Origin: an uncultured Roseibium sp.
GTDB taxonomy: Bacteria > Pseudomonadota > Alphaproteobacteria > Rhizobiales > Stappiaceae
Reading direction: 5' to 3'
Assembly (NCBI RefSeq): GCF_947499295.1
Contig: NZ_CANMNP010000008.1
Location: 124,001 to 188,000, forward strand
Length of the DNA: 64,000 nt
Shown: piece after piece, positions 28,910 to 37,854 of the stretch
Numbering within the stretch: the first letter of the stretch is position 1
Layout: each line of letters begins with the position of its first letter
Notes under the pieces: model-generated
Told to the model about the DNA's origin: nothing
The model's database searches: none
The model's input: only the letters and a program-made list of their open reading frames with translations
Made by a program: the position numbers and the translations under genes

Positions 28910-31108
28910 TTAGAGAAAGTGCTGCGGATCGATGTCCACCTGCACCCTTAAACCCCTTGTCGGTTTCGGGCCCTCCGCGAGCCAACGCCGCAAATACGTC
29001 TGTAGGTCAAATTGACGCGGGGCCATCGCCAGCAATCGAAACCGATATCTTCCGCGCACCATCGCGAGAGCTGCCTCTGCCGGGCCGAGCAATGTCACTG
29101 CCTGATCGTGGGGAGCTGCCCGCGCCAGCGCTCTGGCGTAGCCTTCAGCGAATGACTTGTCTGGTCCGGACACAATGAGCGCTGCCAACCTTCCAAAAGG
29201 AGGCAATCCAGCTGACCGCCTTGCTTCGATTTCCGCCTGATAAAAGGCATGTTTGTCGCTCGACAACAACGCCTTGATCACCGGATGATCAGCATTATAG
29301 GTCTGAAGATAGCCCCTTCCGCCTCCGGTTACCCGGCCCGCCCGGCCGGTCACCTGCGCAAGCAGCTGAAATGTTTTTTCAGCCGCTCTCGGGTCCCCAT
29401 GGGCGAGACCCAGATCGGCATCGACAACGCCGACCAGTTTCATCTTTGGAAAATTATGCCCTTTGGCGACAAGCTGCGTACCGATCACGATGTCGGCACC
29501 GCCTTCTTCGACGATTTTCATTTCCCGTTTCAGTCGCTCGGGCCCACCGGCAATGTCGGAGGAAAGCACCAGCGTGCGCGCCTCGGGGAAAAGATCCGAG
29601 ATTTCTTCGGCAATCCGTTCTACTCCAGGTCCGCACGCCACAAGGCTGTCACTGCTCTGACAGGACGGACAGGAATGCGGAACCGGTTCGGAATGACCGC
29701 AATGATGGCAGACGAGCTTTTTTTGAAACCGGTGTTCCACCAACCATGCGCTACAATGCGCGCACTGGAACCGATGACCACACGTTCGGCAGAGCGTTAG
29801 CGGCGCATAGCCACGCCGGTTCAAAAACAAAAGCGACTGATCGCCGCTGCCGAACGTTTCGCGAATCCCGTTGATGAGAGCGGGCGCAAGCCATCGGCCG
29901 CGCTCCGGACCATCCAGACGCATGTCAATTGCGTGCAGGTCCGGCAGCGACGCGCCTGACGCGCGTTCAGGCAACTCGTATAGATCATACCGTCCCTGTT
30001 GCGCATTGACGATGCTTTCAACCGAAGGCGTTGCGGACGCCAGAACCACGGGAAACTTCGATATGTGTCCTCTGACGACTGCCATGTCCCTGGCACTGTA
30101 GGGAACCCGGTCATCCTGTTTGAATGCTGCGTCATGTTCCTCATCTACGATAATCAAGCCGAGTTCCTTGAACGGCAGGAACAAAGACGAGCGAGCGCCG
30201 ATGACAACCCTGACATCGCCGGAGGCTACGCCGCGCCAGACACGTGCCCTATTGCGAGGTGTAATTTCCGAATGCCACTCAGCCGGATAAACGCCGAACC
30301 GTTGTTCAAACCGACGCAGGAATTGTTCGGTCAGTGCTATTTCCGGCAAAAGCACCAATACTTGCCGGTCCCGTCGCAACGCTTCTGCAATCGCCTCGAA
30401 ATAGACTTCCGTCTTTCCCGATCCGGTTACGCCGTCGATCAGCGCGACACTACCGCCTTGTTTGGAGAAGCCGCTGATCAAGCCTTCCGCAGCAGCCTGT
30501 TGAGAAGACGTCAAAGGTTTTTGTGAATAATCGATCTGTGGTTTGGGAAGCGGCAAGGCCGCCGGCATCATGACCACTTCCAAAACGTCCTGATTGATCA
30601 GACCGTCGATGACCGATGGAGAAACCCCTGCTGCGTGGGACAATCCGCTTTTTGTCCAGGCAAAACCATCTTCCATCGTGGCAAGGACACGCCCGCGAGC
30701 TGCCGTCATCCGGTCCGGCTCAGCGCCGTCAATGCGTCGAACGCCCGGAACGGGCGCTTCCGGTTCCAGGGCTTCCTCGGAACGCAGCACCATACGCAGC
30801 ACCATTCCGGGTGCTCCGAGCGTCCAGGAGGCGACCCAGTCAACGAAACGGCGCAATTCCTCATCAAGTGGGGGTGTTTTGTCATAGACCCTTGAAATGG
30901 ATTTCAGCTTTTTGGGATTAATTGCTGCGTCCGGCTGATCGTCCCAGACAGCCCCGATCACTTCACGAGGACCTAGAGGCACCTTGACGATTGTGCCTGG
31001 CACCACAGTCTCACCAGGCGGCACCTTGTAGGTATAGGCATCCGGCACGGCAATGGGCACCAGAACACTGGCAATCGTTTCAGGCAGTTCTGGGTCGTCA
31101 AACAGCAC
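28910..31108 (-). CDS. priA: Primosomal protein N' (replication restart helicase)
   Basis: The 732-residue helicase reloads the replisome at stalled forks. It has the N-terminal fork-binding domain (PDAYTYKVPPG), Walker A GVTGSGKTEVYF, the DEEH box IVDEEHDAAFKQDD and the zinc-binding cysteine cluster C-x2-C...C-x2-C...C-x2-C...C-x2-C around GHRFQCAHCSAW, CHHCGH and CPSCQ. GTGRAG-like helicase motif VTGRAGRVTGGG follows. The start is GTG at 31108. Its position near xerC, fsa and the atp operon is conserved in Hyphomicrobiales. Confidence 0.97.
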   Translation of the reverse strand: MLFDDPELPETIASVLVPIAVPDAYTYKVPPGETVVPGTIVKVPLGPREVIGAVWDDQPDAAINPKKLKSISRVYDKTPPLDEELRRFVDWVASWTLGAPGMVLRMVLRSEEALEPEAPVPGVRRIDGAEPDRMTAARGRVLATMEDGFAWTKSGLSHAAGVSPSVIDGLINQDVLEVVMMPAALPLPKPQIDYSQKPLTSSQQAAAEGLISGFSKQGGSVALIDGVTGSGKTEVYFEAIAEALRRDRQVLVLLPEIALTEQFLRRFEQRFGVYPAEWHSEITPRNRARVWRGVASGDVRVVIGARSSLFLPFKELGLIIVDEEHDAAFKQDDRVPYSARDMAVVRGHISKFPVVLASATPSVESIVNAQQGRYDLYELPERASGASLPDLHAIDMRLDGPERGRWLAPALINGIRETFGSGDQSLLFLNRRGYAPLTLCRTCGHRFQCAHCSAWLVEHRFQKKLVCHHCGHSEPVPHSCPSCQSSDSLVACGPGVERIAEEISDLFPEARTLVLSSDIAGGPERLKREMKIVEEGGADIVIGTQLVAKGHNFPKMKLVGVVDADLGLAHGDPRAAEKTFQLLAQVTGRAGRVTGGGRGYLQTYNADHPVIKALLSSDKHAFYQAEIEARRSAGLPPFGRLAALIVSGPDKSFAEGYARALARAAPHDQAVTLLGPAEAALAMVRGRYRFRLLAMAPRQFDLQTYLRRWLAEGPKPTRGLRVQVDIDPQHFL

Positions 31109-31367
31109 CGGGTTTCAGGTCCTCACCGTCGTTTGCCAGTTTGTCCAGTACATGTGGCAACACCTCGAAATTGAAAAAAACAATGCCGCCGTCTCGCTCA
31201 AGCGCAAGCTCCGTTAGTCTTGAGGTACGTACCGCAAAAAATTCATCCACCGAAGAATCAGGGGTTCTTCTTGTCATCATCCTAGGGTAAAGAGAGCGCA
31301 GCTGACCACGCAAACGTTTTGCCCCGCTACCGGGAAAAGACATCCGGCGACTAAACGGGCGCCTCAC
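31098..31367 (-). CDS. Possible small protein overlapping the priA start
   Basis: An 89-codon frame ends 11 bp inside priA, which would allow translational coupling. It has no recognisable domain; the centre ([20 protein letters not shown]) is hydrophilic and could be helical. Two ATG codons at 31280-31283 are alternative starts. Codon third positions are not clearly GC-biased. It may be chance, and I include it only because priA otherwise has a poor ribosome site and 274 bp of empty sequence upstream. Confidence 0.25.
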   Translation of the reverse strand: MRRPFSRRMSFPGSGAKRLRGQLRSLYPRMMTRRTPDSSVDEFFAVRTSRLTELALERDGGIVFFNFEVLPHVLDKLANDGEDLKPGAV

Positions 31368-31382
31368 AGGGAGTACGAATTC

Positions 31383-32036
31383 ATGAAATTCTTTGTCGAC
31401 ACTGCCGACGTTACGGAAATCAAGGAACTGGAGTCCACCGGTCTACTGGACGGTGTGACAACGAACCCGTCGCTGATTGCCAAATCCGGCCGTGATTTCA
31501 AGGAAGTGATCGCGGAAATCTGCTCGATCACAGAAGGCGATGTTTCTGCAGAAGTTGCTGCAACCGACTTCGATACAATGATCAAGGAAGCCAACGTGCT
31601 TCGCGCGATCGCAAATAATGTGGTCATCAAACTTCCGTTGACTTTCGACGGCTTGAAAGCTTGCAAGAAGCTGACAGAGGAAGGCACGAAGACCAACGTC
31701 ACGCTGTGCTTCTCCGCGAACCAGGCTCTTCTTGCCGCCAAGGCCGGTGCAACTTACATCTCGCCGTTCATCGGTCGTCTTGATGATATTCATGCGGACG
31801 GTCTCGAGCTGATCAGGGAAATCCGCGTCATCTATGACAACTACGGTTACGAAACCGAAATCCTGGCGGCATCTATCCGCACACCGAACCACGTAAAGGA
31901 TTGCGCCATCATCGGCGCCGATGTTGCAACCGTTCCCCCCGCAACGTTGAAAAGCCTCGTCAAGCACCCTCTGACCGATAAGGGTCTTGAAGCTTTCCTC
32001 GCCGATTGGGCGAAGACCGGGCAGAGCATTCTTTAG
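31383..32036 (+). CDS. fsa: Transaldolase / fructose-6-phosphate aldolase family protein
   Basis: The 217-residue protein is the short form of the family. [31 protein letters not shown], the Schiff-base lysine in [11 protein letters not shown] and [28 protein letters not shown] are all present. It works in the pentose phosphate pathway as transaldolase or as a fructose-6-phosphate aldolase; the two activities cannot be separated by eye. A good GGGAG lies upstream. It is convergent with a membrane hydroxylase gene 14 bp away. Confidence 0.93.
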   Translation: MKFFVDTADVTEIKELESTGLLDGVTTNPSLIAKSGRDFKEVIAEICSITEGDVSAEVAATDFDTMIKEANVLRAIANNVVIKLPLTFDGLKACKKLTEEGTKTNVTLCFSANQALLAAKAGATYISPFIGRLDDIHADGLELIREIRVIYDNYGYETEILAASIRTPNHVKDCAIIGADVATVPPATLKSLVKHPLTDKGLEAFLADWAKTGQSIL

Positions 32037-32050
32037 GCAAATACGAAACG

Positions 32051-32998
32051 TTACGACGCTGCAGTGGACGCATCGGGCTCAACGGTCCGGTGCGTTTCTG
32101 GTTTTGCCGGGTCATCGGGTGCGGACGCTCGAACTTTGCGTGAAGGGCGCACCAAGTTCAGAACCATCTTGCCCCACACGGCAAATGGATAAAGGATCAG
32201 TTTCACGACATCGTTTTCCGGAACGCCTTTCGCACCCAACGGTTCATGGCAAGGACCGGGAACAAAATATGTGCCAAAGGCAAGATCGAATATCGGGAAG
32301 ATATTTGCGAGGTTCTTGCCGTAGGCTTCCGGAAAATCGGCATGGTGCCATTGGTGCATGCGCGGCGATGCGATCACATATTTGAACGGTCCGTGATCCC
32401 AGTCGACATTGAGATGGACATACATGCTGTGCAGCGTCAGCAGAACGGCTCCCATTCCCATCGATCCTGTCGGGAAACCCAACCAGCTGAGGAGCAGGAT
32501 GTAAGACAGGCCCATCACGACAGACTCAAGAAAGTGAATCCGATAGGCCGTAAGTGCATTCATATCCGGGTCGGAATGGTGAATGGCGTGGATGGGCCAA
32601 AACCACCTGTGATGCATCAATCGATGGTTCCAGTAGTTGGCGAAATCGTAGCAAACGATCGCCAGTGGAACGAGCAGCCATGCCGGAACGCCTTGCCAAA
32701 AGCTCTCGTCGATGCCGGGCAGACCAATTGCGTCATAAAACTGCTTTACCGGGTAGGTAAGCAGCAGCACCGCAGGTGCAAACAGCAGGCTGACCCACCA
32801 GAAAGCAATATTGGCACCAACACTTTTCAGCAGCCGCCGTGGCCAGGAGAACCTATAACCACGCCGATGCAGATCAACCAAAACAACCACAAGAAGAAAA
32901 GCGATGGTTGCTGCAAAAGTCAGGCTTTCAAGACGGTTGTTGACCAGAAACAAAAACAGTTCCTGTAGCCGTTGGGCAAAGTCAGCCAATACGTCCAC
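32051..32998 (-). CDS. Sterol desaturase / fatty-acid hydroxylase family membrane protein
   Basis: The 315-residue protein has about four to five hydrophobic segments and the di-iron histidine clusters HRLMHH, HAIHHSD and HQWHHAD typical of the superfamily. Bacterial members hydroxylate lipids, for example ornithine lipids or carotenoids; the substrate is not determinable. The C-terminus after about residue 285 is polar and low-complexity (RPSRKVRASAPDDPAKPETH). It stands alone, divergent from xerC. Confidence 0.9.
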   Translation of the reverse strand: MDVLADFAQRLQELFLFLVNNRLESLTFAATIAFLLVVVLVDLHRRGYRFSWPRRLLKSVGANIAFWWVSLLFAPAVLLLTYPVKQFYDAIGLPGIDESFWQGVPAWLLVPLAIVCYDFANYWNHRLMHHRWFWPIHAIHHSDPDMNALTAYRIHFLESVVMGLSYILLLSWLGFPTGSMGMGAVLLTLHSMYVHLNVDWDHGPFKYVIASPRMHQWHHADFPEAYGKNLANIFPIFDLAFGTYFVPGPCHEPLGAKGVPENDVVKLILYPFAVWGKMVLNLVRPSRKVRASAPDDPAKPETHRTVEPDASTAAS

Positions 32999-33132
32999 CG
33001 GGGCAACTCCTTACAAAACTCAACAAGCGTTTTAGCAACCCTTGCTTAAGTGACGGTAAAGTCGCCGCTGTCTATTCATCGCATCAAAATCCGTTCCATC
33101 GTTAACGGAACAGTTGCCTGTTCTGAGTGTAA

Positions 33133-34101
33133 ATGAGGATCATGCGCACGAATTCTGACGAACAAAATGCCTTGCTGACCACGGCCCAGCCTGATCTTAA
33201 TCACCGGCTGGAACTTTGGCTGGATCACCTGTCAGACGAGCGGCGCCTTTCGGACAAGACTCTCCTGGCCTATGAGCGGGATCTGCGTCAGTTTCTGCGG
33301 TTCTTGACAATGCACTTGGGTGGAGCGCCGGCCCTCAAGGACATTGCGGCCTTGCGCCCGGTTGATTTTCGAAGCTTTCTGGCAAACCGCCGCCGCCAGG
33401 GTGTGCAAAGCCGTTCTCTGGCACGTGGACTTGCCGGGATTCGGTCCTTTCTGAGGTTTTTGGAAAGACGCGGAGAGGTCAATGCGGCCGCTTCGGCAGC
33501 AGTGCGTCCACCCCGCCAGGCCCGCTCTCTGCCCAAACCCGTTTCCTCGAAAGATGCCGTCGATATCACCAGCGGCGATTTCGGGATGGAATCAGAGGCT
33601 TGGATCGAGGCCCGGAACGCTGCGGTACTGACGCTCCTTTATGGCTGCGGATTACGCATTTCAGAGGCGTTATCATTGACAGGCGGCGCGGCGCCGAAAC
33701 GTGTAACAAAGACGATACGGATCATCGGAAAGGGTGGCAAAGAACGAATTGTGCCAATTCTGCCCGCCGTCAGCGAAGCCATCGAGCAATATCTGAAACT
33801 CTGTCCATACGCGGTCAGTGCAAATGGCCCGCTGTTCCTCGGCGCACGTGGCGGGCCACTCAATCCCCGTATGGTCCAGCTGGCCATGCAGCGCTTGCGT
33901 GGAGCACTCGGTCTGCCAGACAGCGCGACGCCTCACGCCTTGCGCCATTCCTTTGCGACCCATCTGCTGGCCGGCGGTGGCGACCTCAGAACCATCCAGG
34001 AACTGCTTGGACATGCCAGCCTTGCCTCGACGCAGATCTACACAGAGATCGACAGTGCGCACCTTCTGAAAGCTTACGACAAGGCCCACCCCAGAAGGTA
34101 A
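33133..34101 (+). CDS. xerC: Tyrosine recombinase XerC
   Basis: The 322-residue recombinase resolves chromosome dimers at dif. The N-terminal SAM-like domain (LELWLDHLSDERRLSDKTL...) is followed by the catalytic Arg in GCGLRISEAL, Lys in GKGGKERIVP, HALRHSFATHLL, the LGHASLASTQIYTEI segment and nucleophile Tyr. A second ATG at 33142 is possible, with GAGGA just before it. The context (priA, fsa) and absence of other phage genes show a housekeeping recombinase, not an integrase. Confidence 0.93.
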   Translation: MRIMRTNSDEQNALLTTAQPDLNHRLELWLDHLSDERRLSDKTLLAYERDLRQFLRFLTMHLGGAPALKDIAALRPVDFRSFLANRRRQGVQSRSLARGLAGIRSFLRFLERRGEVNAAASAAVRPPRQARSLPKPVSSKDAVDITSGDFGMESEAWIEARNAAVLTLLYGCGLRISEALSLTGGAAPKRVTKTIRIIGKGGKERIVPILPAVSEAIEQYLKLCPYAVSANGPLFLGARGGPLNPRMVQLAMQRLRGALGLPDSATPHALRHSFATHLLAGGGDLRTIQELLGHASLASTQIYTEIDSAHLLKAYDKAHPRR

Positions 34102-34122
34102 AATATTACCTGTTTCAGTGAG

Positions 34123-34626
34123 TCATTCCTGTCTTGGCAAGACATACACCGAACGTGTTTTGTCATCAGGAAAGACTTCCCGCGCAATCACCTCACCACC
34201 CAGCTTTTGAACGAGTTTGCGGGCCGCTGCATTGGCATCATCCATATGCGTTTCCACCAAAGGCCAACCATAGTTGTCATAGGCGTGCTTGATCGCAACT
34301 TTTGAAACTTCGACGGCCGCGCCAGTCCCCCGGGCTTCGGGCAGCAGCCACCAGGTCAGCTCGCGCCGGGGCCAGCCATCCGGCCAGACAAATCCGCAAC
34401 CACCGATCGCAGGCCCGCCTTGTTTCGGCACGATCATCCAAAGTCCATAGCCGCGCAGGTGCCAGTGTCCGACGTGCCCAGCAAGGGCCCGCCAGGACTG
34501 ATCATCCCGCAGCGGTCCACCGTAGAAACGGGATGCTTCGGCATCTGAAAAAAAGGCGCGGTATACGGCTAGGTCTTGCGCCTCGGGTGGGCGAAGCAGA
34601 AATCGCTCACTGCTGAGTGATTGCAT
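34123..34626 (-). CDS. GNAT-family N-acetyltransferase
   Basis: The 167-residue protein resembles RimJ/RimL-type acetyltransferases: TERFLLRPP-like SERFLLRPPEAQDLAVY, GPAIGGCGFVWPD, ELTWWLLPEARGTGAAVEVSK (acetyl-CoA loop) and VETHMDDANAAARKLVQKLGG. The substrate is unknown. I chose the ATG at 34626; the upstream start at 34686 is TTG and adds a charged tail unlike the family. It is convergent with xerC. Confidence 0.88.
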   Translation of the reverse strand: MQSLSSERFLLRPPEAQDLAVYRAFFSDAEASRFYGGPLRDDQSWRALAGHVGHWHLRGYGLWMIVPKQGGPAIGGCGFVWPDGWPRRELTWWLLPEARGTGAAVEVSKVAIKHAYDNYGWPLVETHMDDANAAARKLVQKLGGEVIAREVFPDDKTRSVYVLPRQE

Positions 34627-34768
34627 ACTAACTCTCTGTTTTACTTGGAGGGATTTTTTAACGACACTGTCACTTTTCAAATGCAATTCTAGCAGGTGCG
34701 GCGGTAATCGGTTAGGTTGAAGTCAATCACTCGACGTTTTTTCACCGAAGGCACGTGGGAGAACAGAC

Positions 34769-35173
34769 ATGCGCATGGTGATCCTCGCAATCGCCCTATT
34801 GATGATGTCCGCGGCCCCGTCTCTTGCACAGCGGATCTACTGCCCGATCCCAGAAGATGGCACCTGGGTCAATCCGGATGCCGAGCCCAAACAAATCTCG
34901 CGTATCGAAGTGGAGAGCCGCTGCGAAAATGAACAGGTGAACGTGCGTGTCCGAGCCTTTACGTCCTGCATTCCGCGAGACTGCAAATGGGGTTGGACCA
35001 AAGCGGAGCTGCGTTCAGATGGTGCTGTCGTGGTATTGTTGGTCGGCTTTCTCAGCAGTAAGCAGATTACCTTGAAAGCTTTCGGGGATCTTCTCGACAC
35101 CCATGTCGTGAATATCGTCAATGACTTGTCGGAACCTCGACGTGAAGTAACTTACAATCTCAGGCGAAAGTGA
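34769..35173 (+). CDS. Small secreted hypothetical protein
   Basis: The 134-residue protein has a signal peptide (1-20, ending SLAQ). The mature part contains four cysteines (YCPIP, SRCEN, TSCIPRDCKWGW), suggesting two disulfides in the periplasm. I do not recognise a family. The region CKWGWTKAELRSDGAVVVLL followed by hydrophobic strands suggests a small beta-rich domain. AGAACAGAC precedes the ATG. It stands alone between the acetyltransferase and another small secreted gene. Confidence 0.7.
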   Translation: MRMVILAIALLMMSAAPSLAQRIYCPIPEDGTWVNPDAEPKQISRIEVESRCENEQVNVRVRAFTSCIPRDCKWGWTKAELRSDGAVVVLLVGFLSSKQITLKAFGDLLDTHVVNIVNDLSEPRREVTYNLRRK

Positions 35174-35291
35174 TGCTGTTTTGCGCAGCAAAATACAATC
35201 GATCCCCGTTTTTTCCTTGCCAGATCGTCGTTTTTTCTTACCCTACGTAAAGTCGCGTCGTTCTAACGCGGCCAGAAGACGGAGGCAGAGC

Positions 35292-35525
35292 ATGCGTCTA
35301 TTAAGCACCGGTGTTGCGGCCCTCGCCCTGACAGCATTTGCAGTTGTTCCTGCAAATGCCTGTTCCTGGGGAAAGACCGCAAAGTCGAAAAACATGACCG
35401 TCGCGGACACGACCGTCATACCCGAAGTTGACACGGATGTTTCCATCGCGACCAATGATCTGAGCGACGAAACACTAAAAGAAGCAATCGTTCTACCGGT
35501 TCCAGGCGACAAACCAGCCGAGTGA
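35292..35525 (+). CDS. Very small secreted hypothetical protein
   Basis: The 77-residue protein has a clear signal peptide (1-24, ending PANA) before CSWGKTAKSKNMTVADTTV. GGAGG lies at the right distance from the ATG at 35292; the frame is open further upstream but without a ribosome site. The mature part is about 53 acidic residues with no known domain. The CSW start is not a standard lipobox. A strong terminator follows, which supports it as a real gene. Confidence 0.7.
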   Translation: MRLLSTGVAALALTAFAVVPANACSWGKTAKSKNMTVADTTVIPEVDTDVSIATNDLSDETLKEAIVLPVPGDKPAE

Positions 35526-35553
35526 ACCGGCTCCTCTAAAGAGCTCCAATCAT

Positions 35554-35581
35554 GTCCCGCTGCCTTGCAGCGGGACTTTTT
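35554..35581 (+). terminator. Intrinsic terminator
   Basis: Stem GTCCCGCTG / CAGCGGGAC with loop CCTTG is followed by TTTTT, 28 bp after the small secreted gene. Confidence 0.9.
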
Positions 35582-35687
35582 GCAGAAGCCTTGCACATTT
35601 TCTGCTGAAATCGGCCCTCAAGGCGCCGCGAAGCGGATGCACCACAGCTCATATTGGCAGCAACCAAGTATCGGGGTGCGGTATCTC

Positions 35688-36647
35688 ATGATTTCAAGGC
35701 GATTGTTTTTAAAAGGGCTTGGATGCGCCGTTCTTGGCGCGATTTCGGCACCCGCCTATGCGATCGGAGTTGAACCCTTTCGCCTGACGGTCAAAGAGTA
35801 TCGACTGACACCGCCCCGCTGGCCCAAAGACCTCCAGCTCACGGCCGCACTGATCGCCGACCCTCATATTTGTGACCCATGGATGAATTTGGAGCGGCTG
35901 AAATTCGTGGTTGGCCGCACCAACGCCCTCAAACCGGATATCATCCTGATGCTAGGGGACTACGTGGCGAGCCACAAATGGCAGTACGATGCAATTCCAC
36001 CGCAGGAGTGGGCAGACATTTTCGGCGACCTGAATGCGCCGCTCGGCACACATGCCATCCTTGGGAATCACGACTGGTGGGATGACCATGAAGCCCAACT
36101 GACCGGCCGAGGCCCAACGAAGTACGGTCAGGCCCTCCTCAACGCCGGAATACCGCTCTACCAGAACCGCGCTGAACGTTTCACCAAAGACGGCAAAGCC
36201 TTCTGGCTGGCCGGACTTGATGACCAGCTTGCCCTTTTTCCGAGCCGCAAGCGAAAGCGGAAATACTGGCGTGGCATGGACGACCTGACAGGGACCCTTG
36301 ACCAGGTGATTGACGACGCGCCCGTGCTACTCATGGCGCATGAGCCAGACATAATCCGAAAGGTGCCTTCTCGCGTGAGCCTGACCGTCAGTGGTCACAC
36401 ACATGGTGGTCAGATCGATGTCATGGGTTACAAGCCCGCATTCCCCAAGAAACACGGGAAAGACCACATCTATGGTCATATCATCGAGACCGAAGGAACA
36501 ACTCTGATGCGCCATTTGAGCCTCAGAACGAACCCAAGACACCTGATCGTGTCCGGCGGTCTTGGATGCTCGATCCTGCCGGTCCGCTTCGGCGTACCGC
36601 CGGAAATCACGTTGGTTCACCTCGGCGCTGCCAAAACAGCTTCTTGA
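35688..36647 (+). CDS. Tat-exported metallophosphoesterase
   Basis: The 319-residue protein starts MISRRLFLKGLGCAVLG, an exact twin-arginine signal, so it should be exported folded. The calcineurin-like metal motifs are ADPHI, LGDYV, GNHDWWDD, AHEPD and GHTHGGQ. Members include YkuE-like lipid or UDP-sugar phosphodiesterases. The ATG at 35688 is chosen because it places the Tat motif at the N-terminus. The gene is preceded by a terminator and has no obvious operon partner. Confidence 0.92.
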   Translation: MISRRLFLKGLGCAVLGAISAPAYAIGVEPFRLTVKEYRLTPPRWPKDLQLTAALIADPHICDPWMNLERLKFVVGRTNALKPDIILMLGDYVASHKWQYDAIPPQEWADIFGDLNAPLGTHAILGNHDWWDDHEAQLTGRGPTKYGQALLNAGIPLYQNRAERFTKDGKAFWLAGLDDQLALFPSRKRKRKYWRGMDDLTGTLDQVIDDAPVLLMAHEPDIIRKVPSRVSLTVSGHTHGGQIDVMGYKPAFPKKHGKDHIYGHIIETEGTTLMRHLSLRTNPRHLIVSGGLGCSILPVRFGVPPEITLVHLGAAKTAS

Positions 36648-36707
36648 CATGCCGTGATGTCATCGAAAGGTGCTTGAGCGCTAACTTTCAGCAGAAACCA
36701 GCGGTCA

Positions 36708-37346
36708 CTACACTGCCGGGTGGGTTTGCGAGCTGTCTTGACGGTACTCCCGAATAGCCTGCACGAAAATCTGGATTGCAGAGCTCAGGAACAGACCCGC
36801 CATCAATCCAGCAACAATCAGGTCAGGCCAGGCGGTTGCCGTGCCCCAAACGCCGAAAGCCGCCAACATAACCGCCACATTGCCGATTGCATCATTTCGC
36901 GAGCAAAGCCAGACGGACCGAACATTTGCGTCCCCATCCTTGTATCGCACAAGCAACAACACGCTGAAGAGATTAACTGCCAAGGCAAGAAAGCCGATTG
37001 ACCCCATCACCGCAGCCCGTGGAACGCCAAGAACAAACACTTGGTAAAGCGTTGTCGCCGCAACCCAAAGACCCATGAGAAAAAGGCTGCTTCCCTTGAA
37101 GAGAGCAGCAAGCGCGCGCGTCTTCAGGGAGGCGCCAATCACAGCAAGTGAAATGCCATAGGTCACGGCATCGCCAAAGAAGTCCAGGGCATCGGCCTGA
37201 AGAGCTTTGGACCCGGCCGCCTGACCTGCTGCCATTTCCACGACAAACATTGCCCCGTTGAGCGCAATCACCAACCAAAGACGACGGCGGTAATCTTGCG
37301 ACATGCCGTCAAAACGTTGATTTGAAGCGCCGCAGCACGCGCCCAT
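36708..37346 (-). CDS. Cation diffusion facilitator-type transporter
   Basis: The 212-residue inner-membrane protein has about six hydrophobic helices, with ALQADALDFFGDAVTYGI in helix 2 and SRNDAIGNVAVMLAAFGV in helix 5, matching the metal-site D/H-x3-D pattern of CDF exporters. The C-terminal cytoplasmic domain is missing, as in short CDF proteins. An N-terminal CCG pair (MGACCGASNQ) may bind metal. It is divergent from a MerR regulator with a MerR-type promoter, so it probably exports zinc, cadmium or lead. Confidence 0.88.
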   Translation of the reverse strand: MGACCGASNQRFDGMSQDYRRRLWLVIALNGAMFVVEMAAGQAAGSKALQADALDFFGDAVTYGISLAVIGASLKTRALAALFKGSSLFLMGLWVAATTLYQVFVLGVPRAAVMGSIGFLALAVNLFSVLLLVRYKDGDANVRSVWLCSRNDAIGNVAVMLAAFGVWGTATAWPDLIVAGLMAGLFLSSAIQIFVQAIREYRQDSSQTHPAV

Positions 37347-37393
37347 GGTTCACTCCTTGCCGAATCGGCCACTTGAATTTCCGTCTTTTGACC

Positions 37394-37424
37394 TTTCTAA
37401 TTCCTATAGCGACTAGAGCTTCAA
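37394..37424 (-). promoter_or_regulatory. MerR-type promoter of the CDF gene
   Basis: On the minus strand TTGAAG (37419-37424), an over-long 19-bp spacer and TAGAAA (37394-37399) form a promoter. The spacer holds the dyad CTCTAG-TCG-CTATAG, close to operators of CadR/PbrR/ZntR regulators (CTATAGTAACTAGAG type). A long spacer that needs twisting by a MerR activator is the hallmark. Confidence 0.7.
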
Positions 37425-37434
37425 GAGGTTTTTG

Positions 37435-37854
37435 ATGGATTTTTCAATCGGAGAGCTGTCCCGCGAAACCGGGGTGAAGGTGCCAACGATCCGGTATTAT
37501 GAAAAAGAAGGTTTGCTGGAAGCGCCCTTGCGGACCGAAGGCAACCAACGCCGGTACCGCCACTCGGATCTTGAAAGGTTGCGCTTCATCAGACACTGCC
37601 GCGACCTGGGGTTACCGATGCCAGCGGTTCGGGATCTTATCGAACTCAGCCAACACCCCGACAAACCTTGTGCCGAAGCGGACCTGATTGCGGTGGAACA
37701 GCTCAAGGCTGTCCGGCAACGCATCACGCATCTGCAGAGACTTGAGTCCGAGCTAACCCGTATTGCCGACAGCTGCCAGGGTGATCACACAGTCACAGAG
37801 TGCAACGTTCTCAGAGCATTCGCAGATCATGGGCTTTGCAAAGATGATCACTGA
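37435..37854 (+). CDS. MerR-family metal-responsive regulator (CadR/PbrR/ZntR type)
   Basis: The 139-residue regulator has the MerR helix-turn-helix (FSIGELSRETGVKVPTIRYYE, GNQRRYRHSDLERL), a coiled-coil dimer helix, and metal-site cysteines: Cys in PDKPCAEAD, DSCQG and TECNVL near the end. That arrangement fits divalent soft metals rather than redox or copper. ATG at 37435 with AAGAGG upstream. It overlaps the tail of the convergent membrane-protein gene by 7 bp. Confidence 0.9.
   Translation: MDFSIGELSRETGVKVPTIRYYEKEGLLEAPLRTEGNQRRYRHSDLERLRFIRHCRDLGLPMPAVRDLIELSQHPDKPCAEADLIAVEQLKAVRQRITHLQRLESELTRIADSCQGDHTVTECNVLRAFADHGLCKDDH

Noticed and set aside
33133-34101. Integrase of a mobile element
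   Set aside because: It is XerC by motifs and context; no att-like repeats, tRNA or phage genes nearby.
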